A stretch of DNA of 64,000 nt from Hymenolepis diminuta (Eukaryota > Platyhelminthes > Cestoda > Cyclophyllidea > Hymenolepididae), in NCBI GenBank assembly GCA_900708905.1, contig CAADRB010000004.1:181883-245882 (forward strand). Direction: 5' to 3'. Every line of letters begins with the position of its first letter. The first letter of the stretch is position 1. The translations under genes and the position numbers were made by a program. The notes below the pieces were generated by a model, which saw only the letters and a program-made list of their open reading frames with translations, was not told the DNA's origin and did not search any database. Below are positions 1 to 27,540 of this stretch, one piece after another.

Positions 1-1079
1 TTTTGCTGCTGAGCTTGTCGTATTTCCTTGATGAAATTCAAAGAGTAAAATATGCCTCATGCTCTTTATTTGGAGTTTACATTAGGACCAGAAATAGTTA
101 TTAATAACACAATCTGAAAGAAATATTATTTTATTAATTACCATAGATAAGCATACAACATTAACAAACCAACTTGGTGTAATCGTGCCCTAGGCACAGC
201 TCAAAAATTGGATAGAACTTCTGTTACAACCTTATAGTATACTAAAGATGTCTCGTTTGCAAAATGTGTTGCAACGAATGAAACTGCAAGCGGTTTCAGA
301 CCTTTATTTTGAAACCAATTCAATTATCCTCCAATAATTTTGAAAAAAGTCACCCGAAATATACCTCTAAAGTATCCTGAGAAATCGGAAAGGACAAAGA
401 GCTACAATGTGACCCTTACTTTTCAAGAAATTCTTCATGGTTTAAAATTCTAATTCTGTGACGTATGTTTTTAGAAACTTTGTAATATAGGTTTTACTAA
501 ATTTACAAAATAAATTTCCTCCCTTTAGTCCAGTCAGTTATGTCAATTTGTTACAGAGACATTAGCGTGTTGAAGCTGACAATTCATACCGTCTGGATCT
601 TTATCATCCAGAATTGATAAATCATTATTGTCATCATATATGCTATATCTCAATCAGTAGCGCTTTTCAATAGAAATGAACTAGTATTTAACTGTTATCA
701 AGGGAATAGGAAGTTAGGAAGCTAAGTCTTTGCGTTGACTACAATTTATTATGGATGTAGACTCATTTTTACGTTCGAGTATGTCATAATGTATGCTAAG
801 ACTTGGTTCTGTATTTAATTTGGTATGTATGCCAATCAATTCAAGTCTTTCCTTTAGAACAAATGACCCAATATTCTCAGTGAGCGTCATGGTTCTAGCA
901 AGCTATTCAGACCCGGTAATGTACAAGAAAGACTATTTGATGATTGATCTTGGAGGTTACCAAGTATGAGGTATCCTTCCACCTTGCTCGTTAGTTATTT
1001 ACGGAGAACAGGATCATAAAGAATTATGAGATGGCTGAAAACCATTTGTCCCCGAGATATCTTTGGGGAAGTTATTAAT

Positions 1080-1440
1080 AAGGCTAACAACAGTCAGCTA
1101 CAATTCCCAAATCAGAACGGTGATGATTGAGAGTAGGCCAACCTATATTGTACAACAACAATTGAAAATCGGGAGAAAGACAAATGACAAAGTTTAGGAA
1201 GGAGAGGAAACGGAAAACGAGGAGAGAGCTACTATCTTTGAATCGGCAAAATCGCTAAGTTACCGCGAGAGAGGCGGGTGAAAATCGAAAACCTACTGCT
1301 GCGTTTTGGGCACTTCTGTTATTTCATTCAGTTTATGCAAGCACTCGGACTTAAAAATATTTCCACGTGAAAATGGTTTGAATTAACATCTTGTTCGAAA
1401 ATAAATGTGAGAAGCATTTAGTGAGTAATTTTTCACTCCC
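1080..1440 (+). repeat. Interspersed repeat family R1, copy 1
   Basis: It aligns by eye with 3421-3775 and less well with 12390-12780. Shared landmarks in order are GAAAATCGGGAGAAAGA, a purine-rich AGGAGAGA block, TTTGAATC, CTACTGCTGCGTTTTGGGCA and the end CATTTAGTGAGTAATTTTTCA. No coding frame was found. It could be part of a longer element or an LTR fragment. Confidence 0.6.
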
Positions 1441-1851
1441 CTTCCAGCCAGTCTCTAGAAGTTCACATTAGGCACTCTGCGTCCGTCATACTCTCATCCA
1501 CTTCGATGAGTCAGCAGCAGGTTAAATGTACTTCATACTCGCTGATAAGCGCGGTTATGAATTTTTTATTGCTTCTCTCTTCCCCAAATCTCATTTTGAG
1601 TGGAGGAGTGGCATTCTGATGAGAAATTCGCATTATAATTTTGACTAACACTGTTGGTCGTTTCATTTACTGAGTAAATTCACCTTAACAACAACAAAAC
1701 TATTTTAACTATGAGCTTCTAACAGATGTACAGACAATTCCTTTAATAGTAGTACAAACTCTCAGTGGATTTTAATAGTAACGTCCTCTCTGGGCGTACT
1801 GTAATCAGAAAAATGGCGATATATATAAATCTATTACTTTGTTCTGGAGAA

Positions 1852-1873
1852 TGAGAGAGAGAGAGAGAGAGAG
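1852..1873. repeat. (GA)n microsatellite
   Basis: An uninterrupted run of about 11 GA units within the GRK intron. Confidence 0.95.
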
Positions 1874-2611
1874 GGTGAAAGCCATTTCCAGATGTGCTTA
1901 TGCTAATGGATTATCTTTGTAGCAGTGCCCGCCAGTCGTGTCAGTGAGGGAGACAGTAGGTCCATTAGAACCCTATGGCTATAATAGTAGGATATCTATA
2001 TGACCAATCACACCTTATTGCGCAGCTTTTCAAAGGCATGCCGACTTCAGGTATGAATGTCATAGGTATAATGAGACATTCATCCGACACCAATCATGCA
2101 CACCTGTTGCTTTCTCTGAGCGCTCTCTGTTCTGTTCTCGTCTTTGTTTATTCGCTTCTTTTCTTTCTCTTTCTGCACTTAAGTGATTTCTTTTTAACAT
2201 GGCTCTAAAATAACAATAGAAAAACATGTCATTTGTATAGGAATGTTCGAGGGAAAGCCAGTAACGATCTCAGGTGTTCAATTTGCGGACGCTTTAAGGA
2301 TGATTAAAATAATCACTTATCACTTTTTTAATTCCTAGTCCTTAATCTTTAATAATATACTGAGGCACCAAACTTTTTTATGTCCCGCGACTATGTGAAT
2401 TTCTATATAATTTTGGTGACGCGTAGTGATTAAGCTTAAGGAGAGTTTAATAAATTCCCTTGATCTTTGAATACTTGAGAATAACTATTTGATTGTCCCT
2501 AAAAATGTCAGGTCTTTCGATTTACGGATTTAAGGTAACTTAAAGATCTTATAACCTTGATTTGGAAAATAGATAAGATAACTTATCATGATCACACAAA
2601 CTGATTAATTC

Positions 2612-2700
2612 CAACTAGTTCTCACCGGGGAGGCTCCATGGTGATATCTCTTCTACTCAAGATTAGTGTTGAAAAATAACCTTTCCTCAAAGTACTTGGG
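2612..2700 (+). mobile_element. tRNA-derived SINE, 3' fragment
   Basis: It matches the SINE 3' body: TTCTCACCGGGGAGGCTCCATGG, then a degenerate ...CTCAAGATTAGTGTTGAAAAA and TTTCCTCA. The tRNA-like 5' part is missing. Confidence 0.6.
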
Positions 2701-3420
2701 TCCAAGTTATTGTTCTGAGGGTGGTATTCGGGCTCCCTGCGTTCGATTCTGTAATAAACTCTCTGAGACACGGCGGCCTGAGTATGATTGACTTCACATC
2801 ATTATATATACCCCGTTTGTCTATCTCATGATAATGAAGTAGGATATATAATTACTACTAAGTACGCACCCTTTAATGAATGGAAATATCTCTATAGATA
2901 ATCTCTCTATAATGTTATGCCAGATACGTTAAAATTATGTGGAGGACAGAGCTTTTATTGCTTCTCAAGCTCTCTACATTAGGCAATCCAAATTATTTGA
3001 CTAAACCTTTAAGAAAGTAAACTCTATTTCACAAATCAAACATCTGTAATCAATTTATGCTTAATTACTAGATCAACAGTTACTAAAGCAACAACCCGAA
3101 ATTAAAATATTCTGTTTTATGAGCATAGCTCGGTCTATTTTATTTCATCGTAATTGAGTTCTTCAGTTTACTGGCCTAGACAACTGTAAATAAACTCATT
3201 TACGATCAATTAAACATTTTAGGAACTGAAATATGCAGAAATTTAATCACTAGGAAGCGTATAAATAAAGGGAAGAGATGTTTAGGGCAAGATATGGGTT
3301 GAGAGGTGTGGTAGTACTATTTGATTTAACTAATGCTGATTTACAGTAAGCCTATTCGTGTGGTCTGTGTAATTTTTTATCCCATTGGTACAGAATTGTG
3401 GTTATCTTGTAGAAGATACC

Positions 3421-3775
3421 GCTAAAGCTAACAAGCTTTCGCTAATCATAATGTCAAGAATCGAGAGTAGATCAGATTATATTTACAGCAGTAATCAAAA
3501 GTCGGGAGAGAAGAAAGAAAGAAGAACGGAGGAGGGAGCGTGAGAACTGAGCGCTTGTATCGAGTGCCTTTGAATCCAGTTACCACAAGCCACAAGAGAG
3601 TGAAAATTGATAACTGACTACCTACCGCTGCGCTTTGGGCATATAGGAGTAAAATACTGTGATTATAGTTGATTCAAACCTAAAGAATAATTGCGCTTGA
3701 AACCAGTTTAGATTAACTCGTGTTTTGAAAATAATGTTGAAAATCATTTAGGAAGTAATTCTTCAACCTGTGAAG
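3421..3775 (+). repeat. Interspersed repeat family R1, copy 2
   Basis: It shares with copy 1 the order GCTAA...ATCGAGAGTAG, AAAGTCGGGAGAGAAG, GAACGGAGGAGGGAGC, TTTGAATCC, CTACCGCTGCGCTTTGGGCA and the end CATTTAGGAAGTAATTCTTCA. It ends only about 55 bases before the acceptor of GRK exon a, so any branch point it carries could influence that exon. Confidence 0.6.
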
Positions 3776-3801
3776 ATATTTCTGAAAATATTCCATTGTA
3801 A

Positions 3802-18815
<15,014 letters not shown>

Positions 18816-19160
18816 TATGACCCCTGATTTCCCTTAACTCTAGATCTCATTAATATGTACAGAGCTAAACTCCCCCCACCTTATCTCTCTCTCTATCTGC
18901 TATCGATTTGTAAAAAGTTAATTGTCTCTGTGTATAGTCCCTTCCTCTTTGAGTCCCTTTTGTAAAAATTCCGCATGCGTTCATGAGTTTTGTTGTGTAG
19001 TTTTATCTTCCGTTCCTGACTTTTTTATCTCTCTCGCCTTTCATTACCAATCAATTTCGTACATTTTTGGTCTCGCCTACATATTGTTTTTTGAAATTAG
19101 TGAACTCTTCTTTACCATCCTTTACTTTCTCCTCCATCGTCCTTTATGTTAAAATGGGTT
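18816..19160 (+). other. Probable GRK 3' UTR
   Basis: This is the sequence directly after the GRK stop codon, pyrimidine-rich (TCTCTCTCTATC and similar). I see no canonical AATAAA within 350 bases, so the polyadenylation site is undetermined. Confidence 0.5.
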
Positions 19161-22100
19161 TAAAATTTCACCTTTTGTGCAACGGGTTTCGCAAAATTTG
19201 TCCTATAATTTTGTGATGGATTGAGCAGGGACAGATCTTGACAGCCACTAAAATAAGATTGAGTAAAATTGCTTCGAAGATACTTCAATCGACTTCACTT
19301 CAACAAGATAGTGGACCGGAACAAAGTGTTTTTATTAGGTGAGAAGTTTGAAAAGACGTTAGCTATCTGATAGATTAATTGGGAAGCGGCCAAAAAGAAT
19401 AGGGCAAAGTGTATTAAGGTGAAGACAGTTTGATATGTTGCATTAGGGAAGGAAAATGAATTATCGGCGAAACGAAGTGAGCATAAGAAGCGTGGTTTAG
19501 ATAATTTTTCATTGTGGAATATCTTACGGACTAGATAAGCTAACACGAAAGAGCTTGAAGTATTTAAGATGAAAAGGTAAGCCGAAAAGCATAAGAGGAA
19601 GCGATTATCTTGTCACAAACCTCTAAAGTAGCGGGGGAGTTGGCTAGACATGTCTTATGTCTTAACCAATGGCCAACGTTCCTCTATGTTGGTCTCTATT
19701 CTGAGTCCACGTTAGTCTGCGAACTAACATGCGTGATTCAAGATGGCTGATGTACTTCCAATCGGTGCTTGAAGGTTTATATAAATCTATATGTGGTAGG
19801 TTGGTGAATGGGGAACGGTGGCAAGCGAATTAAGGTGGGAACAAAGTTACAATATTTTTATTTAAAGAACGTTTGTTTACAATAAGTTGGAACCTATACT
19901 GCGGTCATTTGCAAAATTTCATCATAAAATTTTGATTGAGTTTATAAATCGGCCTATTTTTACAACCTTATTCAAATTATTAGTTTTATATGGTTTACTG
20001 ACAGAAAGAAATGGCAAATTGAAGGAGAAATTTGTATTGTCTTTTTTAAAAATGAAATTTTATGCAACTTGCACTTAAATAGCTTACTTTTAAACTAATT
20101 TGTGACACTTAATGTGTGAGTAATTGCGCAAATACGAGAAGTTTCGCTTAAAAATAAGTTCCTTGTGTGGTGTCCGACCTTAGATAGGGTTTCTTGACAA
20201 ACTGCGATCGCATGCCACTGTCAAGACAATTGGGGGATTCAAATAATAAACGAAGACTGATAAGAGGACCTGCTGAATTGTTAACTCATCATTTAAATCG
20301 CAAAAACCTGTAAAGAAACAAGGTAAACTACGTCTTTCTAACTGAATCAGTAGGCAATTGCGTAAAATTGCATGCCTGCTATTTATGAATATAATTTACA
20401 TGAAAATACTGAAAAATCATTGAAAATAAGTTTTTGCAATGGTAAAATTTGGCACCGACATCAAAATAAGGCAAAATAGAATGAAAGAATTCATTAAGGT
20501 CTACAAGAGGTTGGTAGTGTAATCTACTTTCAATTCCTCCGTAACAAATGGCTTATCGACTCACAAATTTACTAAAAACAATAGCTGTTACATCAGAAAC
20601 TGTCACCTACCTCAAGCATAGTGTCACTGAGCTAAAGCTAAGAGCTAAACACATTCCGACGTCTCTCGATGTCAGCTTGTCCAAGTACAGAAATGACGCT
20701 ATTACATCTGAGAATATACTTAGCTATCCGTTCACAGGGGCAATAATATAGAGAAATAAAGTGGCTATTGCTACAAGTGGTGTTGTCCTGAATCATATTT
20801 AATTTCCTTCTTAAGGCATTTCGTAATTGATATCGGTTGAAAGTTGCATTTAAATGCATACCTTATTTGGTGTATCGATCAATATGTCCCTGAAAAGATG
20901 AGAGAGGGAATTCTACCCAACGGGGAGCGATCTGTAATTATCACGATCATCCAGAAAACCTGATATATGTACTCTGGTGGTTGCAATAGGAAAACATTAT
21001 CTATACTGAACTCTTCTTGTTCGAAGGCGAGAGGACGGAGGCAGAATGATGGAAAACCTCCAATATTTCAGTGCGTCAATCTTATGTGCAAATAGATTTT
21101 GTTAAGTATTTTCTTTTGGTTCCTTCTATTCATTTTGTTCATCGTCTTGAGTAAAAGTTATTTTTGATAAAGCTCTCTCCTGATTTTACTTTTTCCTCAT
21201 TGTTTTCGGGAAAAACTGCAGGAACTTTGATTGATACCCACAGAGTTGTGCTATATCTACTCGATTCCAGATAAAGTTGAGGGGAATCGTCATTGAGCAA
21301 CTTGAAGTCGGTATCATGAGTCATGTGCGACAAGAATTAAGTCAATGCTAGAAAAATTAGCTAAGGATGAATTTAAAAATTGAATATACCTCATATGCAA
21401 AAGACATATATAAGGTCAGATAACATTGAGGGTATTTACAGTAATAAAATTTGTCTAAAAGACGAGATTTCAGTGTTATGGTCATTTACTGTTTTATGTT
21501 GAAGGAAGCGTAATCCAAATACGTACGGAAGACTATTTCATATATAAGGCAAGTTGATGTCTATAAAGTATGTGAAAAAAAGGGAAAGATGAACCAACAG
21601 CATAAAATGTACAAAGGGGAGAGAAATCGGCCATCTTGCCACTAATCTCTAAAATTGCCTGAGACTTGAAGAAAGTATATCTGGGTGTCTTAGCTTCACC
21701 ATTGGTCCACATTTTGCGTGTTTGCTTCCGTAGTATTTGCAATTCTTAAAAAAAACATGCTTCGTATCCTAAAAGAAGATTATTAGGACCAAGTGGACAT
21801 TGTTCCTGAGTAGAGATGTACGACCTGTAATTTGAGTGTATAGATATGAATCAGCTATACCCAACCACCTTCTGAGTTTTTTGTCTTCTATGAAGCATGA
21901 AATGCGGTTGAGAACTCCTGCCACCCTTAAAACAGCTCTTTGGCTTTTTGGCTGCCTACGACATTGGTGGTTTATTAAAAAGGGTACTTATGAAATAGGA
22001 GAAGTAAAATGAGATATTGGCAATGATAACGTACGAAGAGGAGGAATGCTCGCAGTTCATGAGGTAAAAAGCGAGAGGAGTGATGCAAAGGCTTGTCCAC

Positions 22101-23004
22101 ATCACTAAATCAGATAATTCCACACTTATTTTTCAACCTTGGCAGATTGTCTATAATGCACAATAATAAAAAATTAATTTGCCATACATTGTAAGGTAAC
22201 GGTTAAAGCACTTTTCAACTCTGACTAGTGGAAAATTAACTTGTATACATGGAGTCTTTCAGGAAGTATTTGACCGCTCTTTGAATGAAATTGGATGGGG
22301 TAGTTAATACGAATAATTATATTTAATAATATATTTAATGTAATGTGAGTTTCAACTCATCGCAATTAGAGGCGCCAAGAATTCCTTTAGTTAAAACTGT
22401 CTCTGCATAAAATGGAATCAAATTACATAAACTTATAGACTACAATGGTCTTTCATACAAGAATGACAAATTCGAACCCGAATTAGAACGGTCACTTATA
22501 AAAGCGTGTATCCATTTATCGATGGGATACGAAATATGGAAATGATAATCGAGTTTATTGCTTTAATAATTCTTACTACAAATGTTACTCAGTGATGTCT
22601 GCCGAAAACACATCCCGTTATATTTAGATATATGTGGTTTAAAAAAGCAAGAGCACCTTGGGATCGAGTCTTAAACACAAGTAATATTAGTTGCCTGGGA
22701 CTGTTAACTAACCTGTCTCGTTATCTGCACCTCCTGTTAATTGAATTAACCTATTTTCATGATTCTTGAAACAATTTCACTTCCCCAAATCTCCTGCAAC
22801 TTCAAGGCCGCTTTAAATACATTAATCAGATATTAATATACACTTAAATCAGCCCAATTCCACTCCATATATTGAGAATAAGACGTTTAGGTTTTTATAT
22901 TGCACTTTAAGATTAAATAATGTAAGTTCATTAGAACAACAATTTTAAATCGCCTTTTTCTATTTGGCTAACAATGAAATAAAAAGATTTGAAACTGGAG
23001 GAAA
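19161..23004. other. Intergenic stretch without supported genes
   Basis: The short open frames here are AT-rich and lack start context, splice partners or domain motifs. A CTTGTCAC/CTTGCCAC-TAATCTCTAAA-like block occurs near 19610 and 21640, and again near 61950, and may mark another old repeat. No RNA gene was seen. Confidence 0.5.
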
Positions 23005-23523
23005 ATGCAACGCATAGCAGATGATATACTCTACGTTGGCATCTGGAGCATTCTGCTATTCTTAGTTTCCTTAACAAAGACGGCGTATCTGCAGAGCTAT
23101 TGTTTCTCTGTAGTTAAAGCTGACTTGGTCTGGGTGAGTTGATATCCGACTGCTTATTTTCTGATATTTTCTATTGTGAAGGACATTGGGTTGAGACTGC
23201 ACAGCAATTTGAGACTGCTTTTGATCCTGATTGTACTCTTCTTTTTAATGGTGGAGTGTTCTTTTCACCTATTAACGGGAACTATGATGCTGTATTTACC
23301 GATTTCTAGTTCTGAGGCAGTGTTGATTGACTTGACTGGTCAGACTGGCTTCCTACATTGGGCTATCGTTGTCTCAAAGTCGTTTGCTTTGTTATTGGAC
23401 TCTTCTTTTACACTATTGGACATTTTACTATCGTTTAACCATTGCCTTCAACGGAGGATGGTGCTGGTGGTGAACCAGTGTTTCTTAAACATCTATGGTT
23501 ATATCTTGGCTGCATTCACGTGA
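23005..23523 (+). CDS. Possible two-exon small hydrophobic protein (tentative)
   Basis: An ATG at 23005 opens 43 codons ending in ...KADLVW at 23133, followed by GTGAGT. A 48-base segment ends in TTGTGAAG at 23181, and the same phase continues for 113 codons to TGA at 23521-23523. Flatworm genes often have very short introns, so splicing is conceivable. The joined product (about 156 residues) has hydrophobic segments near residues 12-24, 53-68 and 98-115. However, T-rich sequence reads as hydrophobic by chance, the candidate intron has no pyrimidine tract, and I recognise no family. An alternative frame of the same stretch also has a coding-like look (FNGGVFFSPINGNYD). Treat as a hypothesis. 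Confidence 0.15.
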
Positions 23524-24824
23524 TGGCTACCTTTTTGATACAGATGATGAAGATTCATTCATTAGCTTTCTATAAACTGGTTTTTCTTCGCTGGTTTTAG
23601 CAGCTTGTAAACATTCCTGCTCCCCAGTACGCGTTAGTGAAGTATCTCTGTCATCCGCTGTTCACTTTGTCCTGGCAACAAAAGGAATCTTAGACTTTGT
23701 CGCCTCACTAAGTTCTGATTATTCTGAATGCAGGCTGCACAGCTTCCAATAGCACATTTAAAAGTCTGATTTAAGAATTTACTATTTTGGGATACTTTAG
23801 TGCAGTTCATAATTCTTTTCCCATAAATTTGAATCTTGCTCTTCTTATCTACCCTATCTACGGTAGTTCTACTTGATAGTGCTTGAGAATCACCCTAAGA
23901 CAATCTAATACTTCAGGAACTATCTGCATCGACGCTTGTTTGCTTCTTAATCACCATGTTACGACTCTTAGAATGGTTGTAGGCTATTGGATAAAACGTT
24001 TTTACTAACTGACGTGTTCTCCTTAGTTGCTGACTTATTCGGCTCAATACTTCATTTTAAATACTGGCTGGGTATTGGTAGTTCTTTTCACTAATTATTT
24101 CACTTGACTTGATTCCTTCATATATTCTTCCTTTCTTGTCTTCTTAAGGGCATTATGTGTGTTCATTTTAGGCTTATTAATCATTCTGGTTCAGGCGGTT
24201 TATAGACAATAGCGGCTAAGAATGCCTTAGTGTTCCCAATTATCTGTTCTGACTTATTTTTCCTCTTTTAATCCTCTACTGGTGTCAAAATAAATAATTT
24301 CATAATAATCCATTCTCCCGAAATTATAGATATACTCCACCTTTGTACGCTTTGTTCCTAAATACAAATGTTTTGACTATGTTTGACCCATTTCGATAAT
24401 TCGTCCTACTTGCAAAGTATGCGGCAAAATGACGCTCGTCGGTGCGCATTCGGCAACACGTATTTTTTTAGGAAACGATATTTGTCCTAACTTAAAAAGT
24501 GAAGCAATAAGTGGCAATAATCTGCCCTTTTTTATATAAGTTTCTCCAAAAGTAAATCTATATTTTTCAAATTTATGCTATCGGTCCTTTAAAGCATACT
24601 CTACTCAACATTCTTGATAATACAAATATTATCTCCTCTTTTTACTGAAATATTATTCAGTAGGTGTTATGTAAAAGAATGCTGGATATGCATAATTAAA
24701 AGGGTGGTAGTTGAAGCATTATTTCTATAACAATAGTGTGGCCATAGCCGATTCTAACGGTAAACTAATATATTTTTTATGTATCTAATTCCCAGGCTAC
24801 TGTTTCCTTATATAGCTTTGCGTT
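23524..24824. other. Intergenic, nothing identified
   Basis: AT-rich sequence with no gene, RNA or clear repeat that I can support. Confidence 0.5.
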
Positions 24825-25040
24825 GATAACGTATTGATCACTGTGTACGTTTATCATGTCGGAGATCATGGGTTCGACTCCCATCTGCGCATATCCAGTG
24901 AATAGGATGGCCAGCCACACTGGCTAAGTCTGGCCAAAACAGGGGTGACAGAATTCGAGTTCTTAAACAGGGAGGATTCTTAATGGCACTCTATACCTAA
25001 AATGAGCATTGGAAAACGCTTTCCTAGGTGGGTTTGGGAA
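24825..25040 (+). mobile_element. tRNA-derived SINE, most complete copy
   Basis: The tRNA-like head contains a canonical Pol III B box, GGTTCGACTCC, at 24871-24881, within GGAGATCATGGGTTCGACTC. The body follows in the order ATCCAGTGAATAGGATGGCC, AGCCACACTGGCTAAGTCTG, GGGGTGACAGAATTCGAGTT, ACAGGGAGGATTC, AAAATGAGCATTGGAAAACG and TTTCCTAGGTGGGTTTGGGA. It serves as the reference for the other copies. The A box region is diverged, so this copy is probably not transcribed. The length of about 210 bases is usual for a tRNA SINE. Confidence 0.8.
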
Positions 25041-26894
25041 TTATATTATATTAACTCAGTCAGAATCTGTGATGTTAGCGGTGATTATAACATTTTGATA
25101 GATAAGGATTTTCAATACTCAATAAGAAGTCATAAAGGATAAAGCATGTACGAGAAAAATTTTCGCCCACCAGAACGGATTATCTCTGATTCTCTGCCTT
25201 AAGTAATTATGTCCTATTATTTCATAAGAAATTAGTGCATTTAACCGTTTCATTAATCTGTACCCGATGGTATGGTTATAGTATAGTTAGACAAGCACGA
25301 TTTAGCTTAAGTTATTCAAATGAAAATTCACTGAACTGAATCTAAGGTAACTTATCTATGTACAAAACGGTACACTTATGACACTGTCAATAGACAATTT
25401 TTGTCACATTTACTGTCGAGGCAACCACAACTGCACGTATTTCTATCTTATTTTCACTGAATTCAAGCTCTTTATAGGATATATATATATATATATGCAA
25501 ACACGTCAAGTCTCATTTTTTGTACTTCTACTACGGGTTTGCCATATTATACACTAACCAACATGCTTAGTGGAATATTATTCAGTAAAGTATAATGTAC
25601 GGATCATTCTATCTTTAGGACTGACTTCTTTCAGCTTATTATAACGATGGGGAATACTTTTTATTGGTGTATTTGATTCGATCCTTTAATTTTACACCCT
25701 AACCATTTTCACTTAAGTTTCACATATCCTCTTTTTTCCACTGTTTCTTATGTCAAAACAATAATTTCAATAACGAAAAGTATTGGAACAGGAGGGGCAG
25801 TGAATATTTTGACAAGGAACCAAATAAGGGGCTTTATTTCGATATGGAACATAGTGAGAAAATAGACAGAACTTTGGACTCTATGTCACCCACTTTTTAC
25901 CCAGTTCGTAGCGTGTTTAATAACTGTAACTACTATATTTCCATTTGATTTCATGCTAGCGATATTATGGGCTTAATTATCAGAGTACCATAAACTGATT
26001 AGGCCAAAGTGTATTTAACAAAGCACGAGGATTCATTCGGGTGTGGCAGAGATACGGAACAAAGGCAATGGGAGGTCAGCATAGGATCAGTGTGTGACAA
26101 GCGTATGTATGGTAACATAAAGGCAGTTTATGGGTCATTTGGGCAAGGACGCGCATGAGGTATGAGTAGAGATGTGCTTCTACTGAGACAGGATGGTTTC
26201 AGAAGGGAGGATTATCGGCAGACGCATTTAGACATGACAGATGGGGCTTTTGCGTCATAACGACATACAGATATCACTGTGGTATTCTCTGTGTTATCAT
26301 AGAGGATGCGAATAAAGATTAATTTTGGAAATGTAGAGAGGATCATCCTTCAAATACAGTAGAAATAATATATTATTCTTATTAAATTAGCCAAATAACA
26401 ATTCATCTTTCGATTATTAAGTGACAAAAAAGCATTCACCTGATCCAAAGCTCCACCCACTCTCGAGAAGGCAACAAGAAATCGGTAAGGAGAGATACTT
26501 AAAAGAGAAAGTGACATTCAGGGTTAACTGTTTAGATTGCACCAAGATAACGATCGGAATTAAACCACTGTCAATACAATGGGAAGGAGCCATACTATTT
26601 TGAGCATGTAGACAATCCATTTCTGATATAAAATGTCTTCAATCATGCGTACAGCAACATATTTGGATTTAAGAACTTGTAATACTGGTAAACATATTCA
26701 AAAGGTCAATTTAATAACATGACGCAGATGTAGCGGCCTCTGAAGCTATAACTCGCAGCATCTCTATAGTTCAACAGCGACTCATAAAACTGACTCATTT
26801 TATAATATTCACAATTACCAGTAAAAGTAGGACCAATCTGTTATTACGGCCTTTCCACAATAGAACTAAGAGCGTCCGATAACAGTAGATTTAA
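25041..26894. other. Intergenic, nothing identified apart from the AT run
   Basis: There is an open + frame of about 50 codons at 26168-26325 with balanced composition, but no start codon, splice sites or recognisable motif support it. Confidence 0.45.
25481..25496. repeat. (AT)n microsatellite
   Basis: Eight AT units in a row in intergenic sequence. Confidence 0.9.
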
Positions 26895-27540
26895 GAAAGC
26901 TGATCTTAGGATTACGATCTCACAGAGACATGACATGGGAAGGGGTAGCTCAGTGGATTGCCAAGCTTCAACGAAAAAGACTTCGTCTTTGCGCTGTTAT
27001 GAAATGTCCTCTCAATTCTCTTGTCCTAAATCTTCTTCTGGATGAGCACATTTCAGGGGGAATTAAAAAGAGATCTCGCAAAAGTAATAGCTGAGGCGAA
27101 CTGATAAAGACTCTAAGGAAATCTCTGGTTTGACCGGACTGTCATGGCTAAAACAGCCACGACGTCAATTTCTGTCTTTAATGCCGAAAATACCCATTTT
27201 AAAGAGAATTCGGTCGCAGGTGATGAAATGCGAATATTTGCCGAAAAGAAGGCAATGCTCGTGCACTATTGGCAGGATAGCTGTTCCCCGGTTGATCAAC
27301 AAGGAATTTCTAGTTTTTTAGGTTTTAAAAACGGCAAGATTGGCTGAACCGACTCATCCCAGAATGTCATCCATGGTGGTGATATTGAATTTGGTAAGAA
27401 CCTCTTCAAAAGATTGTTTGAATAAGCACCGGCATATATTCTTCAAGCTGAGAAGAGAAGAATTAGTCATCCCGATTCCCATGGAAAGAATTCCCATCTT
27501 TTTAAAAATTACTTCTCCTCTTCTGTAGCTATGCATTCAC
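26895..27540 (+). repeat. Repeat family R4, copy 2 (coding-like, broken)
   Basis: It is the same family as 7865-8508 but in the opposite orientation. DNA matches include GCTGATCTTAGGATTACGA, AACGAAAAAGACTTCGTCTT, GCTGTTATGAAAT and ACTGTCATGGC. On the + strand one frame reads LILGLRSHRDM then AQWIAKLQRKRLRLCAVMK and LVLNLLLDEHI. Another reads TVMAKTATTSISVF, with KKAMLVHYW further along, and a third SQNVIHGGDIEFGKNLFKRL. The frames switch and stops occur, so this is a relic. Protein identity is unknown. Confidence 0.5.

Noticed and set aside
24841..24890. tRNA gene suggested by GGTTCGACTCC
   Set aside because: No acceptor stem, D arm or anticodon arm can be paired; the match belongs to a SINE head that recurs elsewhere in the window.
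26941..26990. tRNA-like GGGGTAGCTCAGTGG
   Set aside because: It resembles a D-arm start, but the following bases belong to repeat R4 and no cloverleaf forms.
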